Below the pieces are notes generated by a model that was not told the DNA's origin, made no database searches, and saw only the letters and a program-made list of their open reading frames with translations. From positions 35,969-92,011 of the forward strand of contig QHXX01000050.1 in assembly GCA_003223135.1 (NCBI GenBank): 56,043 nt of DNA, given 5' to 3'. Source of the DNA: Acidobacteriota bacterium. GTDB lineage: Bacteria > Acidobacteriota > Polarisedimenticolia > Gp22-AA2. Positions 24,612 through 33,137 of the stretch are shown here, piece after piece. Made by a program: the position numbers and the translations under genes. Positions within the stretch are counted from its first letter, which is position 1, and each line of letters starts with the position of its first letter.

Positions 24612-24640
24612 TTGACCGGCGGTCCGCACGGTGGTATGTT
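24612..24640 (+). promoter_or_regulatory. Sigma70-type promoter upstream of the IclR operon
   Basis: TTGACC (24612-24617), a 17-base spacer and TATGTT (24635-24640). The leader to the IclR ATG would be about 355 bases long. Confidence 0.6.
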
Positions 24641-24693
24641 CGGTGCGCATTGTGCGTCCTAGTTTCAACATGGGAAACAGGAAGCGGAAGTCG

Positions 24694-24786
24694 ATGACAG
24701 TCCAGCGGAACCGGCCGGCTGGACATCTTATGCTTCTGCGACATTCGGCGGCGTGGGGACGGCAGGCGATGCTGTTACGGCCTTAG
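24694..24786 (+). CDS. Possible 30-codon leader ORF
   Basis: ATG to TAG, 30 residues, with GGAAG six to seven bases upstream. It starts about 50 bases into the predicted transcript. A 7-base inverted repeat lies inside it. The peptide is basic with several Leu, Met and His. It could act in translation-coupled control of the downstream regulator, but may be a chance ORF. Confidence 0.25.
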   Translation: MTVQRNRPAGHLMLLRHSAAWGRQAMLLRP

Positions 24787-25000
24787 GGGCGCCAGGTTCG
24801 TCGCAAGTCCTTGTCGTAACGTCATTATGGGCAAAATAGGGCTTGCGCGGACGGTCCCCCTGGACGCACAATCACGTGGCGATCTTGTACCCTCCGTGAT
24901 GCGAGGACGGCATAAAGCGATGGCGGGACGGACGGGAACATCGGGATCGCCTTCGAAGTCGGGGGCGCAGGAAAAGACCGGATAGAAAGGAAAGGTTCAC

Positions 25001-25873
25001 ATGGCTCAGGATCCGCCGACACAGGGCGTCAACAAGAAGAGGAGCGAGCGCGGTGAGGGCATCGTGACGGGGAACCAGGCGGTGCGTCGCGCCATTGCAG
25101 TGCTCAAGGCGTTCAGCGATGACGCCCCGGAGATGGGCGTCACGGAGGTCAGCCGCAAGGTGAACCTCCACAAGAGCACCGTCTACCGTCTGCTCTCGGC
25201 TTTCGAAGGCGAGGGCCTCATCGGCAAGAGCCCGGAGAACGGCAAGTACCGGCTCGGACCGGAGCTGATCGTCCTGGGCGAGCAGGTCTTGCGGCACACC
25301 GACGTGCATCGCGTCGCGCTCCCTTTCCTGAGGGACCTTGCGGATCGCACCGGGGAGACCGTGGACCTTGAAGTGCTCAGCGGCAGCAACGTCGTGACCA
25401 TCGAGGAAATTGCCGGCAAACACGTGGTGGCCGCGGCCGGAGCCATCGGGATGCCCTGGGCTGCGCACGCGACCTCGACCGGCAAGGTGCTGCTGGCGCA
25501 TCTACCGCCCGAGAAGCAGCGGCAGATCCTCGCGCGCACCCTCAAAAAGTTCACGCCGCGCACTCTGACCGATCCCAAGACGCTGGCGCGCGATTTCATC
25601 AAGATCCGCGAGCAGGGATATGCCGTGTCATTCGGGGAGCTCGAGGATCACCTGATCGCCATCGGCCTGCCGATCCGAAGCCGCAATGGCGACGCCATCG
25701 CGGCCGTCAGCATCTCGGGACCCGACACCCGCCTCACCCCGGACAAGATGCCCGGACTCATCCGTACCGGCCTGGAGACGTGCGCGAAGATCTCGGCCCG
25801 GCTCGGCTACCACGGGCCGGCCGCGCTGCGCGCGGCGCAATCGAAGTTCATGGCGCCGCGGGCGTTTGTGTGA
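25001..25873 (+). CDS. IclR family transcriptional regulator
   Basis: A 290-residue IclR protein. The winged helix occupies about residues 27-90 (AVRRAIAVLKAF, MGVTEVSRKVNLHKSTVYRLL, YRLGPEL), and the GAF-like effector domain follows (about 105-275; RTGETVDLEVL, STGKVLLAHLP, FGELEDHLIAIGLPI). IclR regulators often control catabolism of small aromatic or organic acids. It is the first gene on this transcript and precedes the corrinoid operon by 45 bases, so it probably regulates it. The ligand cannot be read from sequence. A strong AAAGGAAAGG ribosome site precedes the ATG. Confidence 0.93.
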   Translation: MAQDPPTQGVNKKRSERGEGIVTGNQAVRRAIAVLKAFSDDAPEMGVTEVSRKVNLHKSTVYRLLSAFEGEGLIGKSPENGKYRLGPELIVLGEQVLRHTDVHRVALPFLRDLADRTGETVDLEVLSGSNVVTIEEIAGKHVVAAAGAIGMPWAAHATSTGKVLLAHLPPEKQRQILARTLKKFTPRTLTDPKTLARDFIKIREQGYAVSFGELEDHLIAIGLPIRSRNGDAIAAVSISGPDTRLTPDKMPGLIRTGLETCAKISARLGYHGPAALRAAQSKFMAPRAFV

Positions 25874-25918
25874 TGGATCGCGTGCCCCGCGCGCTCCGGG
25901 GGGCGAAGGAGGACTGAC

Positions 25919-26674
25919 TTGAGCCACGAAGATCTCTACCAGAAGATGGCGGACAGCGTGATCACGGGAGATGCGGAGACCTCGGCCGCCCTGGCCCGTC
26001 AGTCCCTTGAGCTGGGCATCGCACCGCTCGAGTCGATCGACAACGGCTTCGTGAAAGGGATCCGCGTCGTCGGCGACCGCTTCGGCGCCGGCGAGCTGTT
26101 CCTTCCGGAACTGGTGATGAGCGCCGAGGCGATGAAGGCAGCGCTGGCGATCCTCGAGCCCGAGCTGGCCAAGGCGTCGACCGTGCGCGAGAGCCAGGGA
26201 TCGGTTCTGGCGTGCACCGTGCAGGGGGACATCCATGATATCGGCAAGCGCATCGTCTGCACGATGCTGTCCGCGAACGGCTTTTCCGTGGTGGACCTCG
26301 GCGTCAACGTCAAGATCGATCGATTCGTACAGGAGATCAAGACGCGCCAGCCGGATATCGTTGCCATGTCCGCCCTCCTGACGACCACCGCCCCCAACCA
26401 GGGGAAGGTCATCAAACTCTTGCAGAAGGAGGGGATCCGCGACCAGTACATCGTCATGGTCGGAGGCGCCCCGACCAGCCTGGCCTGGTCGAAGGAGATC
26501 GGCGCCGATGGCTACGGCGAAAACGCCACCGAGGCGGTTCGCGTCGCCAAGGAGCTGATGGCGAAGAGGCGCTCGAAACCCGCCGGCGCGCAGCCCGAGA
26601 CGGTGGCGCCGGTCCCCGCGCTCGGCGACGCCGCTTCTTCGGGCGGCGTCATCCGGGCGGCCGCGTCGGACTGA
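25919..26674 (+). CDS. Corrinoid methyl-carrier protein (MtgC/MtvC type)
   Basis: A 251-residue B12-binding protein. Residues 1-90 form the four-helix cap (LYQKMADSVITGD, LPELVMSAEAM). The Rossmann-type cobalamin domain follows: DIHDIG with the cobalt-ligand His106, the SALLTTT loop, and VGGAPTS. An Ala/Pro-rich tail extends beyond the usual end (about 220-251). Such proteins carry a methyl group on cobalt between a substrate-specific methyltransferase and a THF methyltransferase. The start is TTG with GGAGG just upstream. It opens a five-gene set with the MetV-like, MetF, methyl-THF methyltransferase and activator genes; no methyltransferase that loads it is present. Confidence 0.93.
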   Translation: MSHEDLYQKMADSVITGDAETSAALARQSLELGIAPLESIDNGFVKGIRVVGDRFGAGELFLPELVMSAEAMKAALAILEPELAKASTVRESQGSVLACTVQGDIHDIGKRIVCTMLSANGFSVVDLGVNVKIDRFVQEIKTRQPDIVAMSALLTTTAPNQGKVIKLLQKEGIRDQYIVMVGGAPTSLAWSKEIGADGYGENATEAVRVAKELMAKRRSKPAGAQPETVAPVPALGDAASSGGVIRAAASD

Positions 26675-26732
26675 ACCCCTTCCGGTCGTCCGGGGCCTCC
26701 TGGTCCAGGCGCCCGGCGCGAGGAGAACAGCC

Positions 26733-27137
26733 GTGTCGATCTCCGTTCCTGCCCCCGTGCGCGGCTTCTTCCGCCGGCACCCCAGGCTGACGCGCGCCCT
26801 CGAGCTGGCCGTCCGGCCGTTCGAAGCCGCGAGCAAGAAAGTCGTCTTCGGCTGCAAGATGTGCGGGCAATGCATCCTGCACGAAACCGGCATGACCTGC
26901 CCCATGGGCTGCCCGAAGACGCTGCGCAACGGACCGTGCGGCGGCGTGCGCATGGACGGTCGCTGCGAGGTGATCCCGGGCATGATGTGCGTGTGGGTGA
27001 AGGCGGAGCGCCGCTCGCGCTGGCTCCCCTGGGGCGGGGCCATCCTGAAGGTCCAGCCGGCTCTCGACTGGAGCGGGGCGGGAAGCTCGGCCTGGATCAA
27101 TGTGCTGGCCGACCGGCAGGGAAAAGAGGCGTCATGA
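26733..27137 (+). CDS. MetV-like MTHFR C-terminal domain, Cys-rich
   Basis: A 134-residue protein of the type encoded next to metF in acetogens and other one-carbon users (MetV, or MTHFR C-terminal domain). It has a cluster of Cys residues over about 41-78 (CKMCGQC, CPMGCPK, NGPCGG, GRCEV), which should bind Fe-S or zinc. An N-terminal basic helix and a short C-terminal tail flank it. In MetF-MetV enzymes this subunit is thought to pass electrons to the flavoprotein. The start is GTG. Its stop overlaps the MetF ATG by four bases, which supports a complex. Confidence 0.88.
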   Translation: MSISVPAPVRGFFRRHPRLTRALELAVRPFEAASKKVVFGCKMCGQCILHETGMTCPMGCPKTLRNGPCGGVRMDGRCEVIPGMMCVWVKAERRSRWLPWGGAILKVQPALDWSGAGSSAWINVLADRQGKEAS

Positions 27138-28177
27138 CCCGTCCCATAGCACCCGTTCTCCGTCTCGAGGAGGCCTTCCGGTCGGGCCTGCCGGTCGTCA
27201 CTTGCGAAATCGCCACGGGCGACGGCGCCGATCCGGATGAGGTCCTGAGGCGCGTCCGGCTCGTGAGCGACCACGTGGACGCGGTGAACGTCCCGGACAA
27301 TACCGCCGGTATTGTCCACATGGCGGCGTGGGCGGCCGCGGCCCTGCTGGCTCGCGAGGGGGTCGATCCGATCATGCACGTCACGTGTCGCGATCGGAAC
27401 CGGATGGCGCTGCAGAGCGACCTTTTGGGCGCGGCGGCGTTGGGCGTGCGCAACATCCTCTGCCTGACCGGTGACCACATGGTGCACGGCGACCACCCGG
27501 GCGCCAAGCCGGTCTTTGACCTCGACTCGCTTCAACTCGTGTCTCTGGCGACCGTGCTGCGCCACGGGCGCTACCTGAGCGGTCGCGAGATCAGGCCGGC
27601 CCCCGCTCTCTTCCCCGGGGCGACCGAGAACCCGTTCGCACCCCCTTACGACTTCAGGCCGCTCCGCCTGCAGAAGAAAGTCGAGGCGGGGGCGCGCTTC
27701 ATCCAGACGCAGATCACCTTCAATGTGAAGCGCTTCGCGGCCTTCATGGAGCGAGTGCGCGATCTCGGGCTGGATCGGACGGTCCCGATCCTGGCCGGAG
27801 TCGCGCCGGTGCGCTCGGCGCGCTCGGCGCGGTACATGCGCGAGCGCGTGCCGGGAATGGAGGTCCCCGACGCCATCGTGCGGCGCATGGAGCAGGCCGG
27901 CAGCGAGCGCGCCAGGCGCGAGGACGAGGGCATCCGAGTCTGCGTCGAGATCATCGAGCAGCTCCGCGAGGTCAGAGGCCTCGCAGGCTTCCACCTGCTG
28001 CCGATCCACTGGGAGGAGGCGGTCGCCGAGATCGCCTCGCGCGCCCGCCTGACGCCGGCGCGCGCCTCCCTGTCCGCGCACGTGGAGGCGACCGCGCGGG
28101 ACGCCGGCTCGGCCGACGCCCGGAGGGACGACAGGGAGGGCGCCCTCCTCAATCGCCATCGGGAGCACCGGGCATGA
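27134..28177 (+). CDS. metF: Methylenetetrahydrofolate reductase MetF
   Basis: A 347-residue FAD/FMN barrel enzyme that interconverts methylene-THF and methyl-THF. The family pattern is present: VTCEIATGDGADPDEVL, NVPDNTAG, HVTCRDRNRMALQSDLLGA, GVRNILCLTGDH, FIQTQITFNV, PILAGVAPV. A ~35-residue disordered tail is unusual. The ATG at 27134 overlaps the MetV-like stop (ATGA); upstream frame sequence is shadow. The C-terminus overlaps the next ATG in the same way. In this operon it probably oxidises methyl-THF produced from the corrinoid protein, or runs in the reductive direction. A second, fused MetF domain lies at the right end of the window. Confidence 0.93.
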   Translation: MTRPIAPVLRLEEAFRSGLPVVTCEIATGDGADPDEVLRRVRLVSDHVDAVNVPDNTAGIVHMAAWAAAALLAREGVDPIMHVTCRDRNRMALQSDLLGAAALGVRNILCLTGDHMVHGDHPGAKPVFDLDSLQLVSLATVLRHGRYLSGREIRPAPALFPGATENPFAPPYDFRPLRLQKKVEAGARFIQTQITFNVKRFAAFMERVRDLGLDRTVPILAGVAPVRSARSARYMRERVPGMEVPDAIVRRMEQAGSERARREDEGIRVCVEIIEQLREVRGLAGFHLLPIHWEEAVAEIASRARLTPARASLSAHVEATARDAGSADARRDDREGALLNRHREHRA

Positions 28178-29088
28178 AGACCGTCGTCTGTTCGGCCACG
28201 AAAACCATCGTCATCAGCCCGGACGATCCGTTCGTCATCATCGGCGAGCGCATCAATCCAACCAACCGTAAGAAGCTGGCCGAGGAGCTGCGGCGGTTCG
28301 ACTTCACGCGCGTGCGCAGAGACGCCCTGGCCCAGGTCGAGGCCGGTGCTGTGATGCTGGACGTGAACACCGGCATCCCCGGCGCCGACGAGCCGGGGAT
28401 GCTTACGGGTGCTATCCGTGCGGTGATGGAGGTGACGGACGCGCCGATCTCCATCGACTCGTCGACCCCCGAGGCGCTCGAGGCGGCCCTCCCGGTCTAC
28501 AAGGGCAAAGCGCTGGTCAACTCTGTAACGGGCGAGGACGAGATGTTGGAGCGACTCCTGCCGCTCGTCAAGAAGTACGGCGCCGCGGTGATCGGCATCG
28601 CCAACGACGATACCGGGATCAGCAACGACCCGAAGGAAAGGCTCACGATCGCCAGAAAGATCGTCGAGCGCGCCTCCGACCACGGTATTCCGAAGGAAGA
28701 CGTCCTCATCGACCCGCTGTGCATGCCCATCGGCGCGAACCACGAGTTCGGGCGGATCGCCTTCGAAACGATGCGGCTCATCCGCGAGAACCTGGGTGTG
28801 AACATGTCGGTGGGCGCAGGGAACGTCGGCTTCGGTCTGCCCGACCGCCCCCCCCTCACGACCGGATTCCTCCTGCTGGGAATGCAGGTAGGCCTGACGG
28901 CCTCCATCACCAACGCTCTCGAGCCCGAGATCTACAAGATGATCCTGGCCGGCGACCTGATGCTGGGTCGCGACCCCTTCGGCAGGAAGTGGAACGCCCA
29001 TTTCCGCAAGGTGTCCGCCGCCCGGGCCGAGCGCCGCGTGACCGCCCCCGAGGCCGCCCCCATCACGCCGTCCTCCCCCACGTCCTGA
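28174..29088 (+). CDS. Methyltetrahydrofolate:corrinoid methyltransferase (MtgA/MtvA/AcsE-like)
   Basis: A 304-residue pterin-binding (DHPS-like) barrel. Motifs: FVIIGERINPTNRKKL at the start, MLDVNTGIPGADE, ISIDSSTPEALEA, LVNSVTGED, GANHEFGRIA, NMSVGAGNVGFGLPDR. These match the group that passes methyl between THF and a corrinoid protein, as in AcsE or the THF arm of demethylase systems. Here it likely takes methyl from the corrinoid protein encoded two to three genes upstream to THF. A short Ala/Pro tail follows the barrel. The ATG overlaps the MetF stop (ATGA). Confidence 0.92.
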   Translation: MKTVVCSATKTIVISPDDPFVIIGERINPTNRKKLAEELRRFDFTRVRRDALAQVEAGAVMLDVNTGIPGADEPGMLTGAIRAVMEVTDAPISIDSSTPEALEAALPVYKGKALVNSVTGEDEMLERLLPLVKKYGAAVIGIANDDTGISNDPKERLTIARKIVERASDHGIPKEDVLIDPLCMPIGANHEFGRIAFETMRLIRENLGVNMSVGAGNVGFGLPDRPPLTTGFLLLGMQVGLTASITNALEPEIYKMILAGDLMLGRDPFGRKWNAHFRKVSAARAERRVTAPEAAPITPSSPTS

Positions 29089-29111
29089 AGCGATCGGAGC
29101 AGGAACCGCTC

Positions 29112-30986
29112 ATGGAACCGACGACCATCCCCAAGACCGAGAAGGTCAAGGTCACGTTCCTGCCCAAGGAGACCACGACGCGGGTGCCCGCCGGAACGAC
29201 CCTGTTCCATGCCGCCGCCTGGACCGGCCAGCCGATCGAGAGTACCTGCGGCGGACGCGGTACGTGCGGCAAGTGCCGCGTGCAGGTGATCGAAGGCTCC
29301 ACCCCGATCACCCCGGCGGACCTGCAGCACCTGTCCCAGGAGGATCTCACGACCGGCTGGCGCCTGTCGTGCCAGGCCGAGGTGCGCGACGAGATGGTCG
29401 TGCAGGTGCCGCGCCTCCTGACCACGCCCAAGACTGCGATGTTCGGCGTCGGGAGGCAGGTCCTGCTCGACCCGAACGTCCACAAGGTGCGCCTGAAGCT
29501 CGAGGAGCCGACGCTCCACGACCAGCGCTCCGATTTTCAGCGTCTCAAGGACGCCCTGCTCGAGGAAGGATTCGCCATGAGCGCCGACCTGGCCGTCCTG
29601 CGCTCGCTTCCCACGGCATTACGCGGGGCCGAATTCGACGTGACCGCGGTCCTGTCCGGCGAGACCCTGGTCGCCGTCGAGCCGGGCGACACCACGGGCG
29701 AGTGCTACGGCATCGCCTTCGACCTCGGCACCACGACCATCGTCGGTACGCTGATGGACCTGAACAACGGCGAGACCCGCGCCGTGATCTCGACACTGAA
29801 CGCCCAGGCGATCCACGGCGGCGACGTCCTGTCGCGCATCTCCCACACCATGGGGAAGAAGGAGGGGCTCGAGGAGCTGCAGCACCTCGCCGCCTTCACC
29901 ATCAACGGGATCATCGAGAGGGTGACCGCCGAGTCCGGGGTGCCCGCCTCCAGGCTCTACGAGATCACGGTGGCCGGCAACCTGACCATGATCCACCTCC
30001 TGATGGGGATCGACCCGGAGCCCATCTCCGTGACACCGTTCGCCGCGGCCGCCGCGCACGGAATCGACCTCAAGGCGCGCGAGATCGGGATCTCCATCCA
30101 CCCGGAGGGGCGGGTCTACCTGTTCCCCGCCATCGGCGCCTACGTCGGGGGCGACATCGTGGCGGGTCTCCTGGCGACCGCCGTGCCGCGCGGAGACAAA
30201 CTGCGCCTGTTCGTGGACGTCGGCACCAACGGCGAGATCGCCCTGGGGCACGAGCAGCGCACAGTCGCCACGGCCGCGCCGGCCGGGCCCGCCTTCGAGG
30301 GCGCGGAGATCTCCTGCGGCATGCGCGCGACCACCGGGGCGATCGAAGGGGTCCAGATCACGGACGACACCGTCGTCCTGCAGACCATCGACGACGCCCC
30401 GCCGGTCGGGCTCTGCGGCTCGGGCCTCGTCGACGTCGTGGCGCAGCTCTACAGGCGCGGCCTCATGGATCCCACCGGCCGCATGCGATCCGCCGACGAG
30501 GTGCGTGGCTTGGTGCCGGACGCCCTGGCGAGCCGTCTCGTCAACGTGGAGGGCGTGCGTGCCTTCGTCCTGGCGACGGCAGACGAGACGGGCGGGCGGC
30601 CGGTGGTGTTCACGCAGAAGGACGTGCGGCAGCTCCAGTTCGCCAAGGGATCGATCGCCTCCGGGATCAAGGTCCTGATGAACGTGATGGGGGTCAAACC
30701 CGAAGACCTGCACGAGGTGCTGCTCGCGGGCGCCTTCGGCTCGTACATCCATCCCGACGCCGCGCGCATCATCGGGCTGGTGCCGGCGGTCGCGCTCGAT
30801 CGCATCCGCGCCGTGGGCAATGCCGCCGGTGAAGGGGCGAAGATCGGCCTGCTCTCCTACCGCGAGCGCGAGGCCGCCGAGGCGATGCCGGCGCGCGTCG
30901 AGTACATCGAACTCTCAGGCCGCGAGGACTTCAACGACATCTTCATGGGCGTCCTCGGCTTCCCGCCCCTCGACAGCCTGCCCTGA
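29112..30986 (+). CDS. Corrinoid-protein reductive activator (RACE/RamA-like, DUF4445)
   Basis: A 624-residue protein. The N-terminal ferredoxin-like domain binds [2Fe-2S] through Cys46, Cys52, Cys55 and Cys87. A linker domain follows, then an ASKHA-type ATPase part with FDLGTTTIVGTLMDL (about 205), GAYVGGDIVAG, DVGTNGEIALG and LLAGAFGSYI. These proteins use ATP to reduce Co(II) back to Co(I) on corrinoid proteins after accidental oxidation. The position right after the methyltransferase operon fits that job. The ATG at 29112, after GGAGCAGGAAC, is preferred; the frame is open upstream only as shadow of the previous gene. It converges with the PH-like gene at 31014. Confidence 0.93.
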   Translation: MEPTTIPKTEKVKVTFLPKETTTRVPAGTTLFHAAAWTGQPIESTCGGRGTCGKCRVQVIEGSTPITPADLQHLSQEDLTTGWRLSCQAEVRDEMVVQVPRLLTTPKTAMFGVGRQVLLDPNVHKVRLKLEEPTLHDQRSDFQRLKDALLEEGFAMSADLAVLRSLPTALRGAEFDVTAVLSGETLVAVEPGDTTGECYGIAFDLGTTTIVGTLMDLNNGETRAVISTLNAQAIHGGDVLSRISHTMGKKEGLEELQHLAAFTINGIIERVTAESGVPASRLYEITVAGNLTMIHLLMGIDPEPISVTPFAAAAAHGIDLKAREIGISIHPEGRVYLFPAIGAYVGGDIVAGLLATAVPRGDKLRLFVDVGTNGEIALGHEQRTVATAAPAGPAFEGAEISCGMRATTGAIEGVQITDDTVVLQTIDDAPPVGLCGSGLVDVVAQLYRRGLMDPTGRMRSADEVRGLVPDALASRLVNVEGVRAFVLATADETGGRPVVFTQKDVRQLQFAKGSIASGIKVLMNVMGVKPEDLHEVLLAGAFGSYIHPDAARIIGLVPAVALDRIRAVGNAAGEGAKIGLLSYREREAAEAMPARVEYIELSGREDFNDIFMGVLGFPPLDSLP

Positions 30987-31013
30987 GCATGGTCGCACCT
31001 CTTCCGTCCGGTC

Positions 31014-31487
31014 TCAATACCTGGGAAATGCGCGCTGCTGCAGGCCGACTTCGAGCGCGTGGCTCTCCTCGTAGATGAGCGGCACGAACAGGCGGCGCCT
31101 GTCCGGGCCGTAGAGGACCAGAACGTTCGGGGCCGGGCCGCCTTTCGGGGGGCGCCGCCGCCAGTCGACGATCTCGCTCCAGGAGACCTCCGTCGCGCCC
31201 AGCGGTCCCTGCAGCCTGAATCCGCGGTCGTCGAGAATGAGACGGGCGAAGCAGTAGCGGGCCGTGTAGTAGGCGGCGCACACTCCGACGAGAACACCCA
31301 GGACGCCACGCCAGGGGTACAGGCTTCCGAGAGCGAAAGGTTCCATGCCGCGGGCCAGGAAGGCCGTGCCGGTGAGCAGGAAGTAGAGCGCCGCCACCAG
31401 CCAGAGATACCTGGGAAGCGGACGGCAGCGCAGGACGAGGGGTGGCAGACCGTCAGGCGAAGGAGCCCGGGGCTCTTGATCGCTCAC
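31014..31487 (-). CDS. PH-domain-like membrane protein
   Basis: A 157-residue protein with two hydrophobic helices (about residues 28-45 and 60-75) followed by a beta-rich C-terminal domain (GFRLQGPLGATEVSWSEIVDW, LFVPL) that resembles a bacterial PH-like domain. No function is known. The start is GTG at 31487, overlapping the stop of the NrnA-like gene (GTGA); the frame runs further upstream only as shadow. It is the last gene of the carbonic anhydrase-NrnA operon. Confidence 0.65.
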   Translation of the reverse strand: MSDQEPRAPSPDGLPPLVLRCRPLPRYLWLVAALYFLLTGTAFLARGMEPFALGSLYPWRGVLGVLVGVCAAYYTARYCFARLILDDRGFRLQGPLGATEVSWSEIVDWRRRPPKGGPAPNVLVLYGPDRRRLFVPLIYEESHALEVGLQQRAFPRY

Positions 31488-32500
31488 GCCGGCTGCTTGA
31501 GAAGCTCGCGGCAGGAACGCAGGACGCGCCTGATAGTCTCGTCGAGCCCGCCCGTAACGACGGCACCGGCGGCGTTGGTGTGACCGCCGCCGCCGAAGCG
31601 TGAGGCCAGTCGGTTCACGTCGAGGTCTCCCTTGCTGCGAAGGGAGAGCTTCGTAAGGCCATCGTCCAGCTCCTTGAACAGGACCGCGAGCCGGACCCCG
31701 TCGATCGACAGGAGATCGTTGACGATGTCCGAGGTGTCCTCGGCCTCCGCCTGGCAGCGCAGGACCTGCTCTCGCGCCAGGGAGACCCAGGCCAGCCGAC
31801 CCCCTTCCTCCTGCCGGAGATCGGCCATGGCCACACCTCCGAGCCTCAGGAGCGCCGCGCTGTTCCGCTCGAACACCTCCTCGTATACCCGCGGCGGGTC
31901 GACGCCGGCGGCCAGCATCTCGGCGGCCGCCTCGTGGCATCGCGGCGAGGTCTTCGAGAAGCGGAAGTAGCCGGTGTCGGTCACCAGCGACACGTAGGCC
32001 GCCTGCGCCGCATTTCGGTCGACCTGCCCACCCATCGCCTTGATGATCTGGAACACCAGCTCGCCGGTCGCGCAGGCTTCGGGATCGATGATGCTCACCT
32101 TCCAGAACGGCTCGTGGACGTTATGGTGGTCGATGCAAACCGTTGTGGCGCGCGAGGCGCGAATTACGGGCTCGAGCGGCCCCATGCGGCTGGTCGCCGA
32201 ATTGTCCAGCATGAAGATAAGGTCAGAGGCGCGCAGGAAGTCGTCGTGCTTCGCCGCGTCGAACACCTCGACGGTCCCATCGGGATCGAGAAACCGATAT
32301 TTCGCGGCCAGAGGCTCCGTGTTGATGATGCGCGCCACGATGCGATGCGTCTTGAGATAGCCGAGGAGGCAGATCTCCGAGCCGATTCCGTCGCCGTCGG
32401 GGGAGACGTGGGTGGTGAGCGCGGCCGTGCGCGCCCCCTCCACGAGCGGTTTCAGCCGCCGCGCCGCGTCCGCGATCATGGCCCGGTCCTTCTCGGTCAT
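31484..32500 (-). CDS. nrnA: DHH/DHHA1 phosphoesterase, NrnA-like nanoRNase/pAp phosphatase
   Basis: A 338-residue protein with a DHH domain (THVSPDGDGIGSE, FMLDNS with the metal-binding Asp, CIDHHNVHEP, TDTGYFRFS) and a DHHA1 domain ending in SRFGGGGHTNAAG. This is the NrnA pattern: degradation of 2-5-nt RNAs and 3'-phosphoadenosine 5'-phosphate using Mn. It starts with ATG overlapping the carbonic anhydrase stop (ATGA), and its stop overlaps the PH-like gene. Confidence 0.92.
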   Translation of the reverse strand: MTEKDRAMIADAARRLKPLVEGARTAALTTHVSPDGDGIGSEICLLGYLKTHRIVARIINTEPLAAKYRFLDPDGTVEVFDAAKHDDFLRASDLIFMLDNSATSRMGPLEPVIRASRATTVCIDHHNVHEPFWKVSIIDPEACATGELVFQIIKAMGGQVDRNAAQAAYVSLVTDTGYFRFSKTSPRCHEAAAEMLAAGVDPPRVYEEVFERNSAALLRLGGVAMADLRQEEGGRLAWVSLAREQVLRCQAEAEDTSDIVNDLLSIDGVRLAVLFKELDDGLTKLSLRSKGDLDVNRLASRFGGGGHTNAAGAVVTGGLDETIRRVLRSCRELLKQPA

Positions 32501-33030
32501 TCCGTCTCACCCCGCGGCACCCGGACTATACCGTCGCGATAGGCCCGCGACAGCTCCACGTAGGCGCGCGCGTTGGCGTGGATCCTCTCGATCTCGTCCG
32601 GGCTCAGAGGCCGTACCACCCGTCCCGGGACGCCAAGCACCAGCGAGCCCTCCGGAACGCGCGTTCGCTCCGGGATCACCGCCCCGGCTCCGATCATGCT
32701 GTGACGGCCGATGTGGCAGCCGCTCAGGACCACCGCCTTCATGGCAACGAGCACGTCGTCCTCCAGAACCGAAGCATGCACGATCGCCCCGTGACCGAGG
32801 GTGACCCGGTCGCCGATCTTCGTCGGGCGCCCGCGATCGACGTGCACCACGCAGGCGTCCTGCACGTTGCTCTCGGCGCCGATGACGATCGGCTCCATGT
32901 CCCCCCGCACCGTGGCGTTGAACCAGATCGAGGCGTTCCTCCCCACGCTCACCTCGCCCACGAGCGAAGCCCCCGGGGCGATGTACGCCGTCGGGTCGAT
33001 CGTCAGTCGCGTCGCTCGGTAGTCCGGCAT
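32497..33030 (-). CDS. Gamma-class carbonic anhydrase-like hexapeptide protein
   Basis: A 177-residue left-handed beta-helix with repeated hexapeptide turns (IAPGASLVGEVSVGRNASIW). Three putative zinc His residues are His63, His80 and His85 (VVHVD, GHGAIVH). An amphipathic C-terminal helix with HANARAYVELSRAYRDG is normal for the family. Many such proteins are carbonic anhydrases, others are acyltransferases without the metal site; the three His favour the former. The ATG at 33030 follows AGGAG at nine bases. It is first in an operon with NrnA and the PH-like protein, from a promoter at 33109-33137. Confidence 0.9.
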   Translation of the reverse strand: MPDYRATRLTIDPTAYIAPGASLVGEVSVGRNASIWFNATVRGDMEPIVIGAESNVQDACVVHVDRGRPTKIGDRVTLGHGAIVHASVLEDDVLVAMKAVVLSGCHIGRHSMIGAGAVIPERTRVPEGSLVLGVPGRVVRPLSPDEIERIHANARAYVELSRAYRDGIVRVPRGETE

Positions 33031-33108
33031 AAGCACTCGCTCCTGGGGCACGACGGAACGGCAGCGGTCGCTCTCGGTCCGCGTAGTCCGTGGCGGGATG
33101 AGCCGTGG

Positions 33109-33137
33109 AATATAGGCCACGCCTTCGCCCAAGTCAA
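33109..33137 (-). promoter_or_regulatory. Promoter of the carbonic anhydrase-NrnA-PH operon
   Basis: On the minus strand TTGACT (33137-33132), a 17-base spacer and TATATT (33114-33109); leader to the ATG about 70 bases. One of the best matches in the window. Confidence 0.7.

Larger units (their letters stand above)
24494..25000 (+). other. Intergenic region upstream of the IclR/one-carbon operon
   Basis: About 505 bases without an established gene. It contains a sigma70-type promoter (24612-24640), a possible leader ORF (24694-24786), and a 7-base inverted repeat (24700-24706 with 24718-24724) inside that ORF. A ribosome site (AAAGGAAAGG) precedes the IclR ATG. No known riboswitch (cobalamin, SAM, THF) is recognisable by eye. 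Confidence 0.55.

Noticed and set aside
24494-25000. Cobalamin or THF riboswitch upstream of the corrinoid operon
   Set aside because: None of the conserved boxes I know could be found by eye; a covariance search is needed for a firm answer.
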